Shown here: in pieces, positions 11,226 to 25,700 of the stretch
Numbering within the stretch: the first letter of the stretch is position 1
Layout of the letters: every line of letters starts with the position of its first letter
Assembly (NCBI GenBank): GCA_029964075.1
Contig: CM057141.1
Span: forward strand, 2,790,001-2,854,000
Source of the DNA: Patiria pectinifera
Lineage: Eukaryota > Echinodermata > Asteroidea > Valvatida > Asterinidae
Length of the DNA stretch: 64,000 bases
Direction of reading: 5' to 3'
Position numbers and translations under genes: made by a program
Notes under the pieces: generated by a model
Told to the model about the DNA's origin: nothing
The model's database searches: none
What the model saw: the letters and a program-made list of their open reading frames with translations, nothing else

Positions 11226-13239
11226 TTTTTATTTATTTATTTTAATTAACACCTTACAAATACTGTTATGTCACAATCACATTTTCCGTTTGAAATTTCC
11301 CCGAATTATTTTCCTTTTATACGCACTAGTATAGTCACTACAAAACAATACAAAGAAAACACAAAGACTCAAACGCAATATCTTAGTGAGCGGAAAATTT
11401 TCATTGGTTTTATTCCTTTAGTTTAAATGAAAGTGTAATAGTTAACCATACCAATATACTTCATATGTATGGGAGTAGATTATGAACAATTAATCTAAAA
11501 AATAAAAAGAATTACATTGTAAATATATATATTTCTTTCTCAATGCTAAACGTCTAAAAAATGTCATGAAAATAAACAGCAATACTAAAGGTGGCAGCAA
11601 AAATGCCCAATAAGAGAGGATTACCTGAACATGGGATGGAACATACACTCTACACGGCATTTCAAGAAATGTCAATGTAAAAATCCTTAAATTTACCTTA
11701 AAATAAAAGAAAAGCTAAAATCCCAGGAAAAAATAGCAAATTTTTTCGAACAAACAAGTTTTAAAAAAGATTAATTTAACACATACTCTAAACAAAATAA
11801 GCTCTACACAGGGTGAGTAAAAAAAAACAAAACAAAAAAACACCAAATGCCAGGACCATTTTTTAATGAGGTTCTGCGTGTAGCACTTTCAAAATCTAGG
11901 ATCTGAAAGCCCAAGTAATAAGCTTTCTTTTAGCACAAGAATCATTCAAATCACTCATGTACTTTTCAAGTTACGGAATTTTAAACACAAACACCGTTTT
12001 AAACTTCTGTCCACGGATCACAAAAAGATTGTGTTCTTTCAGCAAAACAAAAACAATTCACATACATCCCTATGTGAATTGTTTTTGTTTTGCTGAGAGA
12101 ACACTTACCTGCATGCTAATCCATAGACTTCTTTTGGGTGGAGCAAAAGCACAATATTTTATCCAAAAAGCTTTGCATTGGGTACAGCTGCTTTATTGCT
12201 TGATGTCTGATTCAACCTTTCTCCATCAACTGAAAATGGACATTAACTATCTAACATATACATATATCCCAACTATATGTGTCATTATATTAATAAGAAG
12301 GCACTGTACATTAAAAAATCAGCCAATACAATGTACATGTTATAAAAACGTTGCGTGACAGACTACTACTTAGGATATTCTAACACTCTGCCAAACACTT
12401 ATCTAAAATATCTCCTTTATAGTACTAAAACTATCAACATTTTCCTCTTTAACAAGTCCAAATGTTAAATGAAAATTATACATTGAAAAATCCCAGCAGA
12501 CCATTTTCCAGGCATATTTGACCCTCAGAAGAAAAAAATTAGGAAAATGTGTCTTGCAGACTCCCCTATAGTGAACTGTCTACAGTGCAAAATGCTGAAA
12601 ATTGAGGGATAATAGGAAACCAAAGACGAACAAAAAAACTTTTGACCCCCGAAATTCATTCTTACAAGAATAACACAAAAACGCCTAGTTGTGTGGATGT
12701 ATTTCGTACTTTTAAATGCTCCTTCCAATTAATTTATTTTGTTTAAAACGCATTTCGTAGCCCAACTGGGCGCATTCTAGGATGGACACTTAAAAAAAAA
12801 CCACAAAAAAAAATCACACCATTGTTTATATAAAAAAAAAAGCCTTATGTAAAGACAAACAAGAAAAACAAGAACTCTGAAAATTACTGTAAACAAAAAA
12901 ATTGAGAAACAGTCTAACCCTGACACATGTTTGTGTTGTTTCAAAGGCCAAAAGACAAAAGCGTTTGTTATTTTGTATAGACACACTGACCATTATCTAG
13001 GAACTCACAATTATATCGCAGTTAGTGAAATGGCTTGCATTATATTCCACAAGTTATAGAGTTATGCATTGTAACCTTAAATTAGGCACACGTCACTATT
13101 TATATCTTGCTTCAGCAGTTCAGCTTGTTTGAAATCTTAAAGATTCAGGTTGATATTAAACTGTTTTAAATCTCCTTACTACAACTTAGAAAGTGAAAAG
13201 GTTGTCTAAGAATACCATACAAAAAGCTGGTCCCAAGCC
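11226..13239 (-). other. Probable 3' UTR of the Ajuba-family gene
   Basis: Gene-free AT-rich DNA downstream of the stop. Overlapping AATAAA hexamers on the minus strand (read as ATTTATTTATTT at about 11,227-11,240) are the best poly(A) signals, which would give a UTR of about 2 kb. A partial foldback element lies inside it at about 11.8-12.1 kb. The end point is inferred only from the hexamers. Confidence 0.4.
11808..12100. repeat. Partial TACAGGGTGA-family foldback
   Basis: The left arm (CAGGGTGAGTAAAA..., GTAGCACTTTCAAAATCTAG..., AATCATTCAAATCACTCATG) matches the complete copy at 50.7 kb. It ends in a perfect central palindrome of about 65 bp, AAACAAAAACAATTCACATA... and its inverse. The right arm is missing. 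Confidence 0.7.
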
Positions 13240-13776
13240 TCATAAATCAGTCACAACGTAGCTCGACGACTGGTTCCCATCAGCACCATCGCCCGATTCA
13301 GGGGGGTTCCTTCCCTGATAGGAGTGGGCCCCCTGCTGCTCAGCCTTGGACCCCCTGTACTGGAACCCCCTCTCCCCTGCTTTCGGGGAGGTGGAGCTGT
13401 ACATGTCCCTCAGGGGATCGTGGGGCGAGTAGGGTGGGGGGTCCGGTGGGGGCGTCCCCGGCGTGGCGAACCGCGCTCCGGCAAAGGGTGCATAGTGAGG
13501 TGGGTTCACCCTCCTGTTGGGAGCCGTGGACCCGGTGGTGTAATGCGCCGCCCCCGGGGTCGGATCTGTTGGGGTCTCTGGTGGGCTTGCTGAAGTCGGA
13601 ACGGTGGTACTGGGTGATAGGACTGGGGAGAACTGCTCCGTAGGGCTGGTCGGCTGCGGGGAAAAGGGAGTAGCTCCAGGAGATAGCCTCTGGATGTGGC
13701 AGGTGTAGCACAGAAGGTCATCGTGAAGAGGGTAGCACCTTTTACCGTCTTCGTCCGACAGCTGAAGTCCACAGTC
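13240..13776 (-). CDS. Ajuba-family last coding exon: end of LIM3 plus Pro-rich PDZ-ligand tail
   Basis: The exon begins after an ACAG acceptor with [17 protein letters not shown], the second zinc finger of LIM3 (final zinc ligands in [11 protein letters not shown]). It continues for about 150 aa of Pro/Ser/Thr/Gly-rich sequence to VVTDL and a TGA stop. It is much more GC-rich than the surrounding introns. Vertebrate family members, as I recall them, have a short tail after LIM3, so the length here is notable. Confidence 0.9.
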   Translation of the reverse strand, partial: DCGLQLSDEDGKRCYPLHDDLLCYTCHIQRLSPGATPFSPQPTSPTEQFSPVLSPSTTVPTSASPPETPTDPTPGAAHYTTGSTAPNRRVNPPHYAPFAGARFATPGTPPPDPPPYSPHDPLRDMYSSTSPKAGERGFQYRGSKAEQQGAHSYQGRNPPESGDGADGNQSSSYVVTDL

Positions 13777-16700
13777 CTGTTCAAAGAGATAAATAAAATT
13801 GAACTTATTAATTATACACATGCTAGGCTGGGACTTATAAATGTACCAAGTAAGGAATCCGTACACTTTAGTATCCCGTCACCTCTGGGTGGGACGATGC
13901 CAGACACTAACGCGAAGATGCTAGAGGTTAGGCGCATTTAGAATAAAGTAAGTCATGCATACTTTGAGTAAGTCATGCATACATCCTGAACCAGTACGTA
14001 CACACGGAGCGTCCCTCCCACTGGGGCTTTGAAAAGCGGTCACAAAACGCCCTCTATGTTGGTGCATGGAGTCTATAAAAGTTGTCAACCATTTTGCAAT
14101 GTCTGATTGACGTGAGGCCATGCAAAAGTGAGGGCAATTGTGCACTAAGTTGAACACATTTCAAATGCAGCAAATTTTACACCGAATACAGTATGTCAGA
14201 GTCAAACACTCAAAGTACTCTCCACTCCATTGGGTAAAAAAAAAAAAACATTAAAAAAAATTACAAAAAAGAAACCACAACAGTGTTGTCCTCATGTCCT
14301 TACTTATGAACTGAAATATTGCCGGGCCACAAATAATTAAATTTTAAAGCAATTATTACATGATTGCATTAGGGTAGAATTTTACATGTGATGTCTCATT
14401 GAACAGGGAATAACTTTTGTATTGCTGTAAAAATAGCAACTGGAAAAATGTTGTTGTTTTTTCTGTGAAAAAGACTTATCCTCTCTGAGTGATCCCCGTA
14501 TGCTATTTCCTAGGTCTACATCATGACGGGTTAATGGCTTCTGACTAGCGCCCCTTGAACAAAAATATTGGGGAACCGCCAACATACAGTTGGATAGCTC
14601 AGTTGGTGGAGCACCGGAACAGTAATCCTTGCTAATTTTGACTTTTGAGGACATATTATCACTTTCTAATGGGTGACATGTCATTTAAGGGAAAAATGAC
14701 TGATGGCCAGATATGGGAATCTTTCCTTTCTTTGTTCAACTTTTCATAAATTTACATCCGTTGTAATCAGAGATGTATTAAAATTTGGTCACTTACCAAA
14801 CATCGGTAGCATTCCACGTGAAAATCCTTGTCCATCGATACCACTCGCACCGTCTCCATGGTGCCCTGGACCAAACCAAAGTACAGAAATGCCAAGTTAT
14901 TTACACTGATCCAATCCAGAACAGAACAACGGAAGCAAAAGGCCTGCAAGGCTTTCTACTAATCTACAAAAGAGCGGAGACTTTTGTTAGTGAAAATGGA
15001 AGGGTGAAGATGGAAGACAGTGACTTGACATTTACATGCGATTGCTGAAAATTTCCATAAAACAAACCCACTTCATTTAATGCAGTAACACGATTCCAAA
15101 TTTGTCACTTCAACTGTCCACAACAATGTCTTTTCTTCAGTAATATGAATTTGTTCCTGTGTTTAACACCAAACTTCAGCAACTTCACTACTTCTTTAGT
15201 TCTGTTCAATTTCCTCCCCCCCCCCCAAAAAAAGAAGAAGTTATATTCCCTTTTGGGCCTGCAAGATGGCAATGTTCACTGGTTGATGCCAAAAACTTAT
15301 CACAAAAAAACCCTAAAAAATCAGAAGTGTTAGAGCCTTACTGCACAGCTGACTTATAACAACTTCATGTTTTATCGGATGTCTAAAAAATCAATGGCAA
15401 ACATGAAGGAGGTGTGGAGCCCGTGGGGGAACCTACCAATTTTAAACCCCAGAGCAAACACTGTTGACAATTAAAACTGTGTGCACAGGGCTTTTTTAAA
15501 AGGTAGAGTATATCATTTGCAGCTATCCAAAAAGTAACTGACAAACTTATTGTTGAAAAGCATACTTGGTTTAAAGATAGTAATGGCACTAAACTCCCTG
15601 TGATTTTTTTCTTTCTGGCATGCTTTCACTTGAAGAAGACAATAAAAGATGCGTCACGTGACTGATTTTTGGAAATTTCCGTTAGTAGTTCATTTTTAAT
15701 TCGGCAAAGTCGTGAATGGGTGCGCTTAAGCGTTAACACTATGCGCACGGGCGCACAGTTGCTATTATTTGTCGGTTCAGTGCGTGACATTACGTAGCTA
15801 CAATCGGCTGAATGAGCACGTGTCCCGGAAGCTGATTTCAGGCGCAATTCAAAACAGGCTGCTTTCTCCGAATTGAATAGCAATTCTTTTACTTCAAACA
15901 CAAAGCTGTGAGTGTCCTGTTCCAGCCTTGATAAGAAGTGCCAAAATAGGCTCCACAACAATCACGATTTGCTGGTAAAATAGGTTATTTTCAGTCGCCA
16001 CGCCACAACTAACGCCACCTAAAATGATTGCTCAAGTAACGCTATAATTTGTTGCGCAAGTCCCCGACTCGCACACTACGAAACTTTCGTGAAAATGTCA
16101 TAACTGAAATGTTGCGCAGCGTGAAATGTTGCGTAGCTTACGCAATAAACTGTGGCGCAAGTGGAGCTATGCTATTGCGTAAAGTTTTGTGAAACAGGCT
16201 GCAGGTCCAACACAGAGATTTTGGAGAGAGTGAAATGCCCTAAAACAGTTGCTTGAGAAGGGCCAGAGAAGTGAAAAGGGTGCGAATGAAAAAGGTTCAG
16301 GTGGTGTGTGACCACTCTGCAGGATGGTATGGACATGATGCAGAGTGGAGCAGCAAATACAAGAAATACCTCTACCGGAGAAATAGCTTCCCTGCAGGCC
16401 GCACACTTGGGAGCGTAGATTCTGTCAGGAAGGGGAAAAGAAAAACAATCAACTGTTAAAAAATCAGGTGGCAAGAACACCATGACGTGTACAAAATGGT
16501 GGACAGACCCAATTGTTGATTTAAATTTTTGGTTCAGAGCCAGATAAATTAAAAAAAAACACTGAATGATACTGGTACACCATGTGAGCATTTTAAAGGC
16601 TTGCTCATCCATGTATACCCCATATGAAATTTATGCAAATTTGCGATGTCATGGCAAGAATTTGCATTGGGAATTTGTACAAGTTGCTCAGTGGACTCTC

Positions 16701-19700
16701 GTTAATATAACAACTGTCAAAACAAAAGTCAGGTTATAGTGAACATAAAGGTGAGTAAAAAAAAGAAACCCAAATGGTGCCCCCTATTTTTAATAAAAGC
16801 TCTGCATGTAGCACTTTCAAGATCTAGGATATGAAAGCCCAATTCATAAGCTTTCATTTAGTGAAAGAATCATTCAAATCGCTCATGTACTTTTCCAGTT
16901 ATGGAATTTTGAACACAAACACTGTTTTTTTACCTTGTCCACGTATCACATTAAAGGTACGTGATATTTCAGTAAAAATGAAACTAAGTCGTATCCTGAA
17001 AATGATACCAGAATACTCCCACAAGTCTCCCAGGTAGCCAAGTCGAAGGCAGGGCAAGACTACAAACTCTTGAATAAATTAAGCATGTTATTTTAACATT
17101 GTAAGCAGCAGGTTTTTAAATAAATATTTTGATAAGTGCCAGTTATCATGGTTGTGAGAGTGTTCTGATTTTTTTTTTTACATGTGAATAGTTTTCTTTT
17201 TGCTGAAATATCACTTACCTTTATTATGATCCGTGGACAAGGTTAAAAAAAACTGTGTTTTTGTGTTTAAAATTCCATTAACTTTAAAAGTACGCAAGTG
17301 ATTTGAATGATTCCTTAACTAAAAAGAAAGTTTATTAAAAGGGCTTTCATATCATAGATCTTGAACGTGCCACATGCAGAACATCTTTAAACAAGCGCGA
17401 GTACACAACCAAGCTCTGGCCCGGTTTTGGAGTGTCTCACTTCATATGCAAAATAGACGCGCATGCGCATCGATCAAAACAAAGCCGGTCTTCCCAAAAC
17501 TTTCAGCAAGAGTGCATTTATATGACCACGTCATGACATTTGGTCAATTTAGACAGACAGACCAACCACCAAGTGACATGTAGTAGCTCCTGCCAGAGCT
17601 TAAAAATAGAGGTCGCCATTTGGGTTTCCTTTTTTTTATCAATCTGTAAAGCCTCGGTCCCGACCATGCATTCGCAATGTATGTGCACAATGAATGGGAA
17701 ATTCTGATATAACACAAACATTTTGGCTAGGTCTGGCTGACTTTATGTTAATTAATCATAACTCCTTAGTGTCCACTACTAAGTACTGGACCAAGTCTGC
17801 CAAAATCCATCTCTGACCCTGCTTCACATAATGCTTCAGGACCAAATCCGCAGAAATCCACCACAAGACCACCACTACTATAGGTGGATTTTGATGGACT
17901 TGGTACCCATACCCACCCTACCCATACCAATATCCCCCAAAATGGAAACGATGATGTTGGAGAGGGGGAGGTTATAATTCTAAAACTCTCTCTAAAAAAA
18001 TCTCAAATCTTTTTTATCTTTTTTTTTTTTATTTTTTTTTTATTTTATTCTAATATCATCCAGAATTGTCATATATAGTGCATGCTGGTAAGGTTCATGG
18101 CCATCTGTCAAATTTTCTCAATTAAGTACAACACATACACATACATACCTGTACACACACGTTTGTTTATGGTGTAAATCAAGGAATCAAGGATTTTCTT
18201 TTGTTCCTCTTCCCTTTTCCTTTGTTTGTACTTTCACTTTTTCGCAACAGCTCTCATTGGTTTTGTACATGTTTCGTAATCGAGGTCATCCTCGATTTGT
18301 TTCCTGTCTTTGATTCACCGATGATGTTGCACATGTGTGTGTGATTTACACCATAAACAAATGCATACATTGAACAATCATAAAGAATTTCAAACTGTAC
18401 ACTTCTTTCACATTTCCTTCCAATAAAAATATTGTAAGGAAAAAAAAAATATATAAATTAAGGTATCAAAAAGGACAGCCACAGTATGCCAAAACAAAAG
18501 CTTTTCTTGGTACATTAGGTGTCCAACTATAAATATGCAATGTCAGTTTGGGTAATATTATACATACATGTAAAAAAAAAAGGCAAAAAAGGAGAAATAT
18601 TTGGCTATTACATTGACAAGGTGTCAATGTTACATCCGAATTAATAATTTTTTGCTCATATTTTTGTCAAAGTACATTCACTTTCACAAGTATCGAAACA
18701 CCCTCAGACAAATATTTATGTTGAGCAATTGTTTAGAATGCATTTGTACTTTAATAATAATATAACCAAATATATGGATGTAACATGCACTGCTTCCCAA
18801 CCCATTGGAATGACCCACATACAAATAGGAAATATATTTGTACCATATACAGTGTAGCATGAAGCACATGCAAATGTGGAGGGACCTTCTGATGTTATTT
18901 TGATGTAGTCATTGGGTCCTGTTAGGCCAAAAAAAAAATGTCGGTCTTTGGTCAGCGCGCGCGTCGATTTTAATCATGCGCGTCAATCTTTTTTTTTTCC
19001 AAAATGATCCGCGGTAGCTCCAACAGCGCCCTCTATTGCCGCACTTGCTCATTTTTTTTTACCAAAGAGCACCAAGGAACGGGAAATTGCACCAAGGCAA
19101 ATGATCGAGAGCACAAGGCAAATTATGGAGGACACCAATGTACATGAGGACACCAAAAAAGCAAAATAGTACCCCACCTTGTCTGTACAATCCAAGCTTG
19201 AAGAAAAAAAAAAAAAAGCCGCGTCCCCGCGTCAATTCCGAAACTTTGGTCGGACCAGAGACCGAATATTTTTTTGGGGGGCCTTATAGTGTACCCCTTG
19301 TACTGTACAATGTACCAGATTACGTTTCATTCCATGGAAAGATTGTTGTATCAAAACAAACCCAAAACTGATGTGAATTGATCATAATCAAAATGTGAAT
19401 ATTGAATGAGAACAAGTACGATGAGCATGCACACACTGACAGAAAAACACCAATATTGACACAAATTTCAAACTGACAGTGAACCCGAGGGCCCCAGGGA
19501 TATTGCTTGTGGAGAGGATTAAAAAACAACCAAAAAACCCAGAAAAGTTACTTGATTCATAAAATGGCTTAGCATCTCATCTGTTGCGATTTAGTTCAAA
19601 GAATGGACTACACCATAGCAGACAACAATTGTATAATGTAATTATGGCACAAAATGAAATAAAAGCCTGCAGAGGAATGCAGAAGTAATCAAGTACAATT

Positions 19701-22700
19701 TGGCAGAAAATCAAGTAAACAAAAGCAAATCTCAGAAAAACTGTAATGAAGTTAGCTTTACCTTCTCCTGTATCAGTCAGATGGTAAAATAAAAGAAAAT
19801 TTTTAAGTTAGTGAGTGATCAGAGCGTTCACAAAATTTATGAGACAATCGACTGACGAATTACTGAAAAAAGTGTGGCTTCCATTGTTTAGATGAAATAT
19901 ATGAACAACATTTGCAAGCACACATCACAGCTGAATGAATTTCTTGCAAATATAACTCTAGGCCGATGCTCGTCTTTAACGGCAATGATTTCCAGACGAC
20001 TTACAAATTAAAGCACACAGTAATGAGACGAGACAACCCTCAGACCGATCTTATTTCAATCGAGTTCAGCCGCGTTGCTAAGGAAGATAGGACGTGTAGA
20101 ACGCATCTTAAGTTTAGTAAAATTGATCCTAGGATGAGTCACAATTCCTAAGACGCGTCTCAGCTTTTCGTAAAATCAGCCCCAGGTACCCTATTAAAAA
20201 GGTCTTTCCTTGAAAAGATCTTCACACAAAACTTGTCCCTTGTTTTTGATAAACGTAAGATGAGAGTGGCAAAGCATTACCTTCTCCTGAAGGATTATTG
20301 GAAAGCATAAGAGAGAGAAAAAAGAAGGAACATTTAGGTTATTATGATCAAGATACCACATAAAAATTATGCATCAAAAGACATAATGGACGCAGATGAA
20401 AGCAGCAAGTAACAAAAAGAGAATGTTCATGACCACAAATGAAGGATAACTGCACGTTGGGAAAAACTTTACTGCAAGTACCGGTACAACGAATGTATAT
20501 TAAGCGTTTTAATGAAATTTGTCGTCAATGGCCAATTTCATGGCAAATTTTCCTACTTACTACAGCACAAGAAAACTGCCTTTTTAAGATCTCAATTTGC
20601 TGCTCTCACATCTTTAAATTTCCTTTACATACATCAGCTGTTTTATCAATACCACTCACTCTAAGCATGGGGCGCTCATGTTCATGGAAAAGGACCCCAA
20701 ATGTGTGTGTGTGTGTGTGTGTGTACTTACTTGTGGTAGTCTTTGACGCAGTATATCTTATGGTCAACATCTATGGTAAACGGTACCCCGTCCAAGCACA
20801 GGTTGCAGACCACACAGCGAAAACAGCCAGGATGGTAGGACTTGCCCATGGCTTGAAGAATCTGTGCAAAAAAAACCCAAATCATTTGGCTCTGCTTAAA
20901 CATTCCAGTGTAGAGACTACACGTAGGTCTTCGGTTGAATGGGAAAGGGGGATTTTTTGCTGGCCGCAGAGGGCCAGCCGAGTCCTCAAATGCCGTCACA
21001 TCAGTACATTATTTCAACAAATTTGTTGAAACACGGAACCGTGGTCAGAGAGTTCTGTTAGTGTGTGTACTTTGCTAGCGCCTTTCTTCAAAATGGTTCA
21101 ATGGATATTCATAAAACCGTCGCCCGTATGTCCAAAATACCAGCCAATATGTCATTTGCACTTGTTTTGATAATTGAATCATCCCCCCACTTTTTCGTGA
21201 TGAGAAAAAAAATGTGGATTTTGAGAAATTTTGCAAGCATAGATCTCAACAACCAAACTGTATTAAATAGCACTGCAAAGTGGAGAAACAAAGTACAAAC
21301 CTTTCAAAATGCGCTGTTTTGATGTAAGCGCGAGTATACATATTGAAATACATCTATATCCCGAACAGCGCCCCCTAGTGTAATGTGGTGTTCCGTCCCC
21401 CCCCCCCCCCCCCCTCTGAATTTCCACTGCCGGGCAATTTTTGGATTTTGGTCATCCCCTATCACCCCCACTCGCCGGCACAGACTTACGCCACTGACAA
21501 CTAGTCAGGCGTACTTCGCGCCCTATGTGCACAAACCAGTAGGTGCATGAGGCGTGCCCCTCCCTTTGGAGCTCTCGGAAGTGACCATAAAGCGCTACCT
21601 GCAGTTCTCACATACTGTGAATCATGTACTTACTGTGTCCATAATGAGGTGCCCGCAAACCGCACATTTCTCTGCTGTTTGTTGAAAGCCAGAATACTGC
21701 AATATAGAAATGAACACAAACTATATGTATACATGATGGTAGTCAAGAATCCAATAAAGCACATTTACATGTATTCTTACTGGTAGTGTGTGGTACTGGT
21801 GAATTGTACATCTACAAACAGTACAATGTACATGTACATGTAGTACTACATGTCCTGATGTCCATGTACATTAAATTAGTTTTTACAAACACTTGAAAAT
21901 TCAACGTCAAAGGAGTTTAACACCCGACGTACACGTGAACAATGTGCAAGAGATCTCCTTTTTTTCTTGCAATTTCGTAAATTTACCAATTTTTTTATGA
22001 CAAATTTTGGGTTTATTAGTTGAACAGAACAAATACTAGGCAAACATACCAGATAGTCTTCTTCGCAGTAAACATTGCCGTGTACATTGTAGAACGCCTT
22101 GCCCCTCAATGTTCTTCCTGCGCAAAGAAAGAAATACACACAAATCTGATGAGTTAAGTTGTACACTTGACCCATGTGTACGTAGTGGGTCATACATTTT
22201 GGATTTTCTACCAGGGTCGAGCTGCTAGACCTTGGTCCCAAGAAAACTGACTGGCATGCTTAATCCAACAGATTCCAACTGTTCCTTATTTTTCTGTTTG
22301 CTGCTGGATTCAACAGAGTCCAACTTGGCGTTAATTACCAGTACCCAACAGAATCCGACTCTGAATGTTTAAAGGTACCGGTATTAGGTGCAATACAAAA
22401 TAAACAGAGTTTAACAGATTGGTGGTGAAATGTATTAAATATGACTTTTTTGATAACTCACACAAATACACACATATTTCTTCTTCTTTTTATTGACTTA
22501 AATATTATTATTGTTTTTAATATTTACTTGTTTATTTTAAAAAAAATGATGAATTTAAACAACCCTGCTTTTGTCTCAATCATGGGACTTTCATATAGTC
22601 TCTCAAATGTGTGCATGACAAAAGTAAAACAAGAAAATTGTGCCTTCATTGGTGTGTGTATTCAGCATAGTATATTTGTATTTTGTGAAAATATACAGAA

Positions 22701-25700
22701 TACATGTAATACACCCCCCCCCCAAAAAAAATATGTTTAAGCCTAGAAACCAGAATCTTATTTATTCACAAAAATTATGTATACATTATATAACAGATTT
22801 GTCAACAAAATTCCATGAATACAATGTAGCCACATGTAGCAGACCATAAATTCATGCATACATGTACATACAGGGTGTGTGTAGACCCGTACAAAGCATA
22901 CCGGTACCAGCAGAACTAACGTGTACATGTACACATTGTACATGTACAGTGTATGCACAATTAAAAAAGTACATGTGCCGCCGTACACACCTGTACAGTA
23001 CATGTACTATCGAGCATACCGCGTGTGTGTACACATACATGTATAGGGGGGTAAGAATTTATTGAAAGCACGGATATTATTTTTTTATTGTATAATTTGT
23101 TAACAATTTTTTTTCAGCACAGCTACCCGGAAGCTGCCATAATCCCATTGAGTAACTTTCCCAGAAGCCATTCATGAACAACAAATACATCCATTCATTA
23201 CATGTACCGCACTGTGCTTCCTGCATTCAGTGAAGGATGGCTAAGCTCTACCTTGAAAGGCGAGCCACTGAATCATGCATACAGTAAATTCTTTTGAATT
23301 GAGCACTTCAATTCCAAAGAAGTGACAGAACAGCAATACTACATGTGTGTAGTGAGTGGGGTCCGGCAAATTTACATACAACTTTCAAGTTGCATAGGCC
23401 TATTTTGTGTTTGGAACCTTGTTCTGTGATCAAAACAAGTCCTGTATTAAAAGTGGATGTGTTTTGGTTTTGGTTCTCCTTTCAATTCTTTCAAGATGAT
23501 AGGTTAAAGCATCTGAAAATAGTACTGGTACATGTGTAGGCTAATGTAAACGGACACAAGTTTAGGGGGGGGGGATAATCCAGTAGTATTGAAAATAATG
23601 TACAGGGGTGGTGCCGTCACTTAGTGGTAGTGGGGCACCCCACCTCTCCATTTTTTGGGTTAAATGTTATGTTATCCACTCTTTATCTGTATCAATAAAA
23701 AAAAAAAACAGTGATGGACCCTTCAAGATCTCCAAGGATGCAGTTTTACATGAAATTGCTGCGTGACAATGTTACACTGCCCGAAACAAACCGCACGGAA
23801 AATGGATCGCACATTGCTTGTATGCATGGGAGCACGCAAAATTAAATTACAGTTGTACCCGTGCTTTGTTAGGGCACTGTGCTGTTGATAGGGGCCAATT
23901 ATAGGCATGTTTGCGCATAATTTTTACATTTGCAACTTTTCAAACTGTGTGATTTTTCAAAAACTGTTGTCAATATTGGACGATTTACAGTCTTTGGTGG
24001 CAAACAGGGTCAAATGTGGCTAAGAAAATTTCCCCAAGGTCTATATAAATGACGTCAGCATAAGACAATCAGATTCAAAATTATGATCTCTCCAATCAGT
24101 ATGGACTTTTTTTGGGGGGTGGTGTTTAGTGCCTGACTTTTTAATACTGTACACAACACATAAGGCCAAAAAAAAAAGTCTCCGGTTTCTGGTATGGAGC
24201 TTCCCCAAAAAGTGGTTGGTGACATGCGGCTTTTTGTTTGTTTTTTTTGTTTTTTTTTCAATGTCGGCTGATGACTGCAAATGGTGCCCGACTAAACTTA
24301 GTGCAAATATATGGAGTGGGAGAGAGAGAGAGGCCACATAAAGCTTTATCATATATCTACCTAAAAAAAAAAATCAACAATTGTGCAGCAGCAGGATTCC
24401 AGTCAAACCAGTGAGTATGGCGGTTTTGAGACATCATCTTTTATTGAAAAAAAAACCTTTTTCATTTTGCCGACGCGCATGGCTACGGCGACGCGCGCGC
24501 ATACCAGAAACCGGAGACTTTTTTTTTTTGGCCTAAAATGCCAATTTATTCCCTTGGTCATTCAAAATATTGGTGTGGTATTTTTGCCCAATGTAAACAC
24601 ATTCCTAATTTGGTGGCAGTATGCAGAGAAACCTGATACATTGAGAAGCAAGTTGAACAAAGAACCTCTGGCATGAGTGGGAGTTGATGAATTGAGATTT
24701 GGGTTGTTATCAGTCATCTTGAATGGCATAAGGTCATTTCAGGTCAAACAAACATCTGAACAGATCCTGGAATCTTTTGTTTGGGGACTGAGACAGACCA
24801 GATGGGCTTGCCTGCCTGCACACGTATGCTGAAGTATGTACATAACACTGATGGTGACCTACTTAAAGCTCATAGGCCTTTTCACACTATCTGCCTTGCC
24901 TAATTGTCAGGGATGAGATTGTCAATTTATAAAACAATCTGAAAATTGAATGAAATGTCTGATCTGAAAGATGCATTCTTTCTATACTGATAATGTCTTT
25001 CTCTCAGATTCAAAAAGTCTGAAAAATCTCACGCCTGAACTGTGTTGAAAACAACACAGGTTCAACATACACACGTAAGTCTAGTCTTTTATACTCAGAT
25101 TGGGCCAATTCAGGTTTCGCATGGTCTGTGCAGTGTGCAGTATGTGCAAAAAATTGTACATGATATGTAGACAATGGACGGTCAAGATACAAGCTGTTTA
25201 GAACACGTGCCCGGACACGTCAGGTTTAGACCAATTCATGTTATTTTAATGTGAATTTAGAAACTCAAGACGTTTCATTCTGCAAGGCATTTGTACGTGT
25301 ACTGTCAACAAGCTTATCTCCCGATTTGGGTAGGGAATGGGCATTTTCATTCGACATGTGCACGCAGATTGCTTTTAGCCACGTGCATAAAACACCTAAT
25401 CAGTGTTATTTGTATATTCGCAGTTTTTTTTGCACAGCCAGAGATTTGAGTGGTATGGACAGATACAAGTAGGTTTAAATGTTTACAAACAGCTGTGCGT
25501 ACTCGCAACATGGTCCCATCTAGGGTTGCATTTTTATAGAGTACCGGACCCATACATAGAAGCCATGTTGGATTGTTGCTAGTGTGAAAGGGGTCCCCGA
25601 AATCCTCTTGTTGGACCTGGGTCCAACAAGGAGATAGGATAGACCCTTATGAGTATAATCATGTCGAGAGCAACTTATTCCATATTTATATAACTGTATG

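Noticed and set aside
14590-14640. tRNA gene
   Set aside because: Box A is good but there is no T-arm or box B, and no cloverleaf closes.
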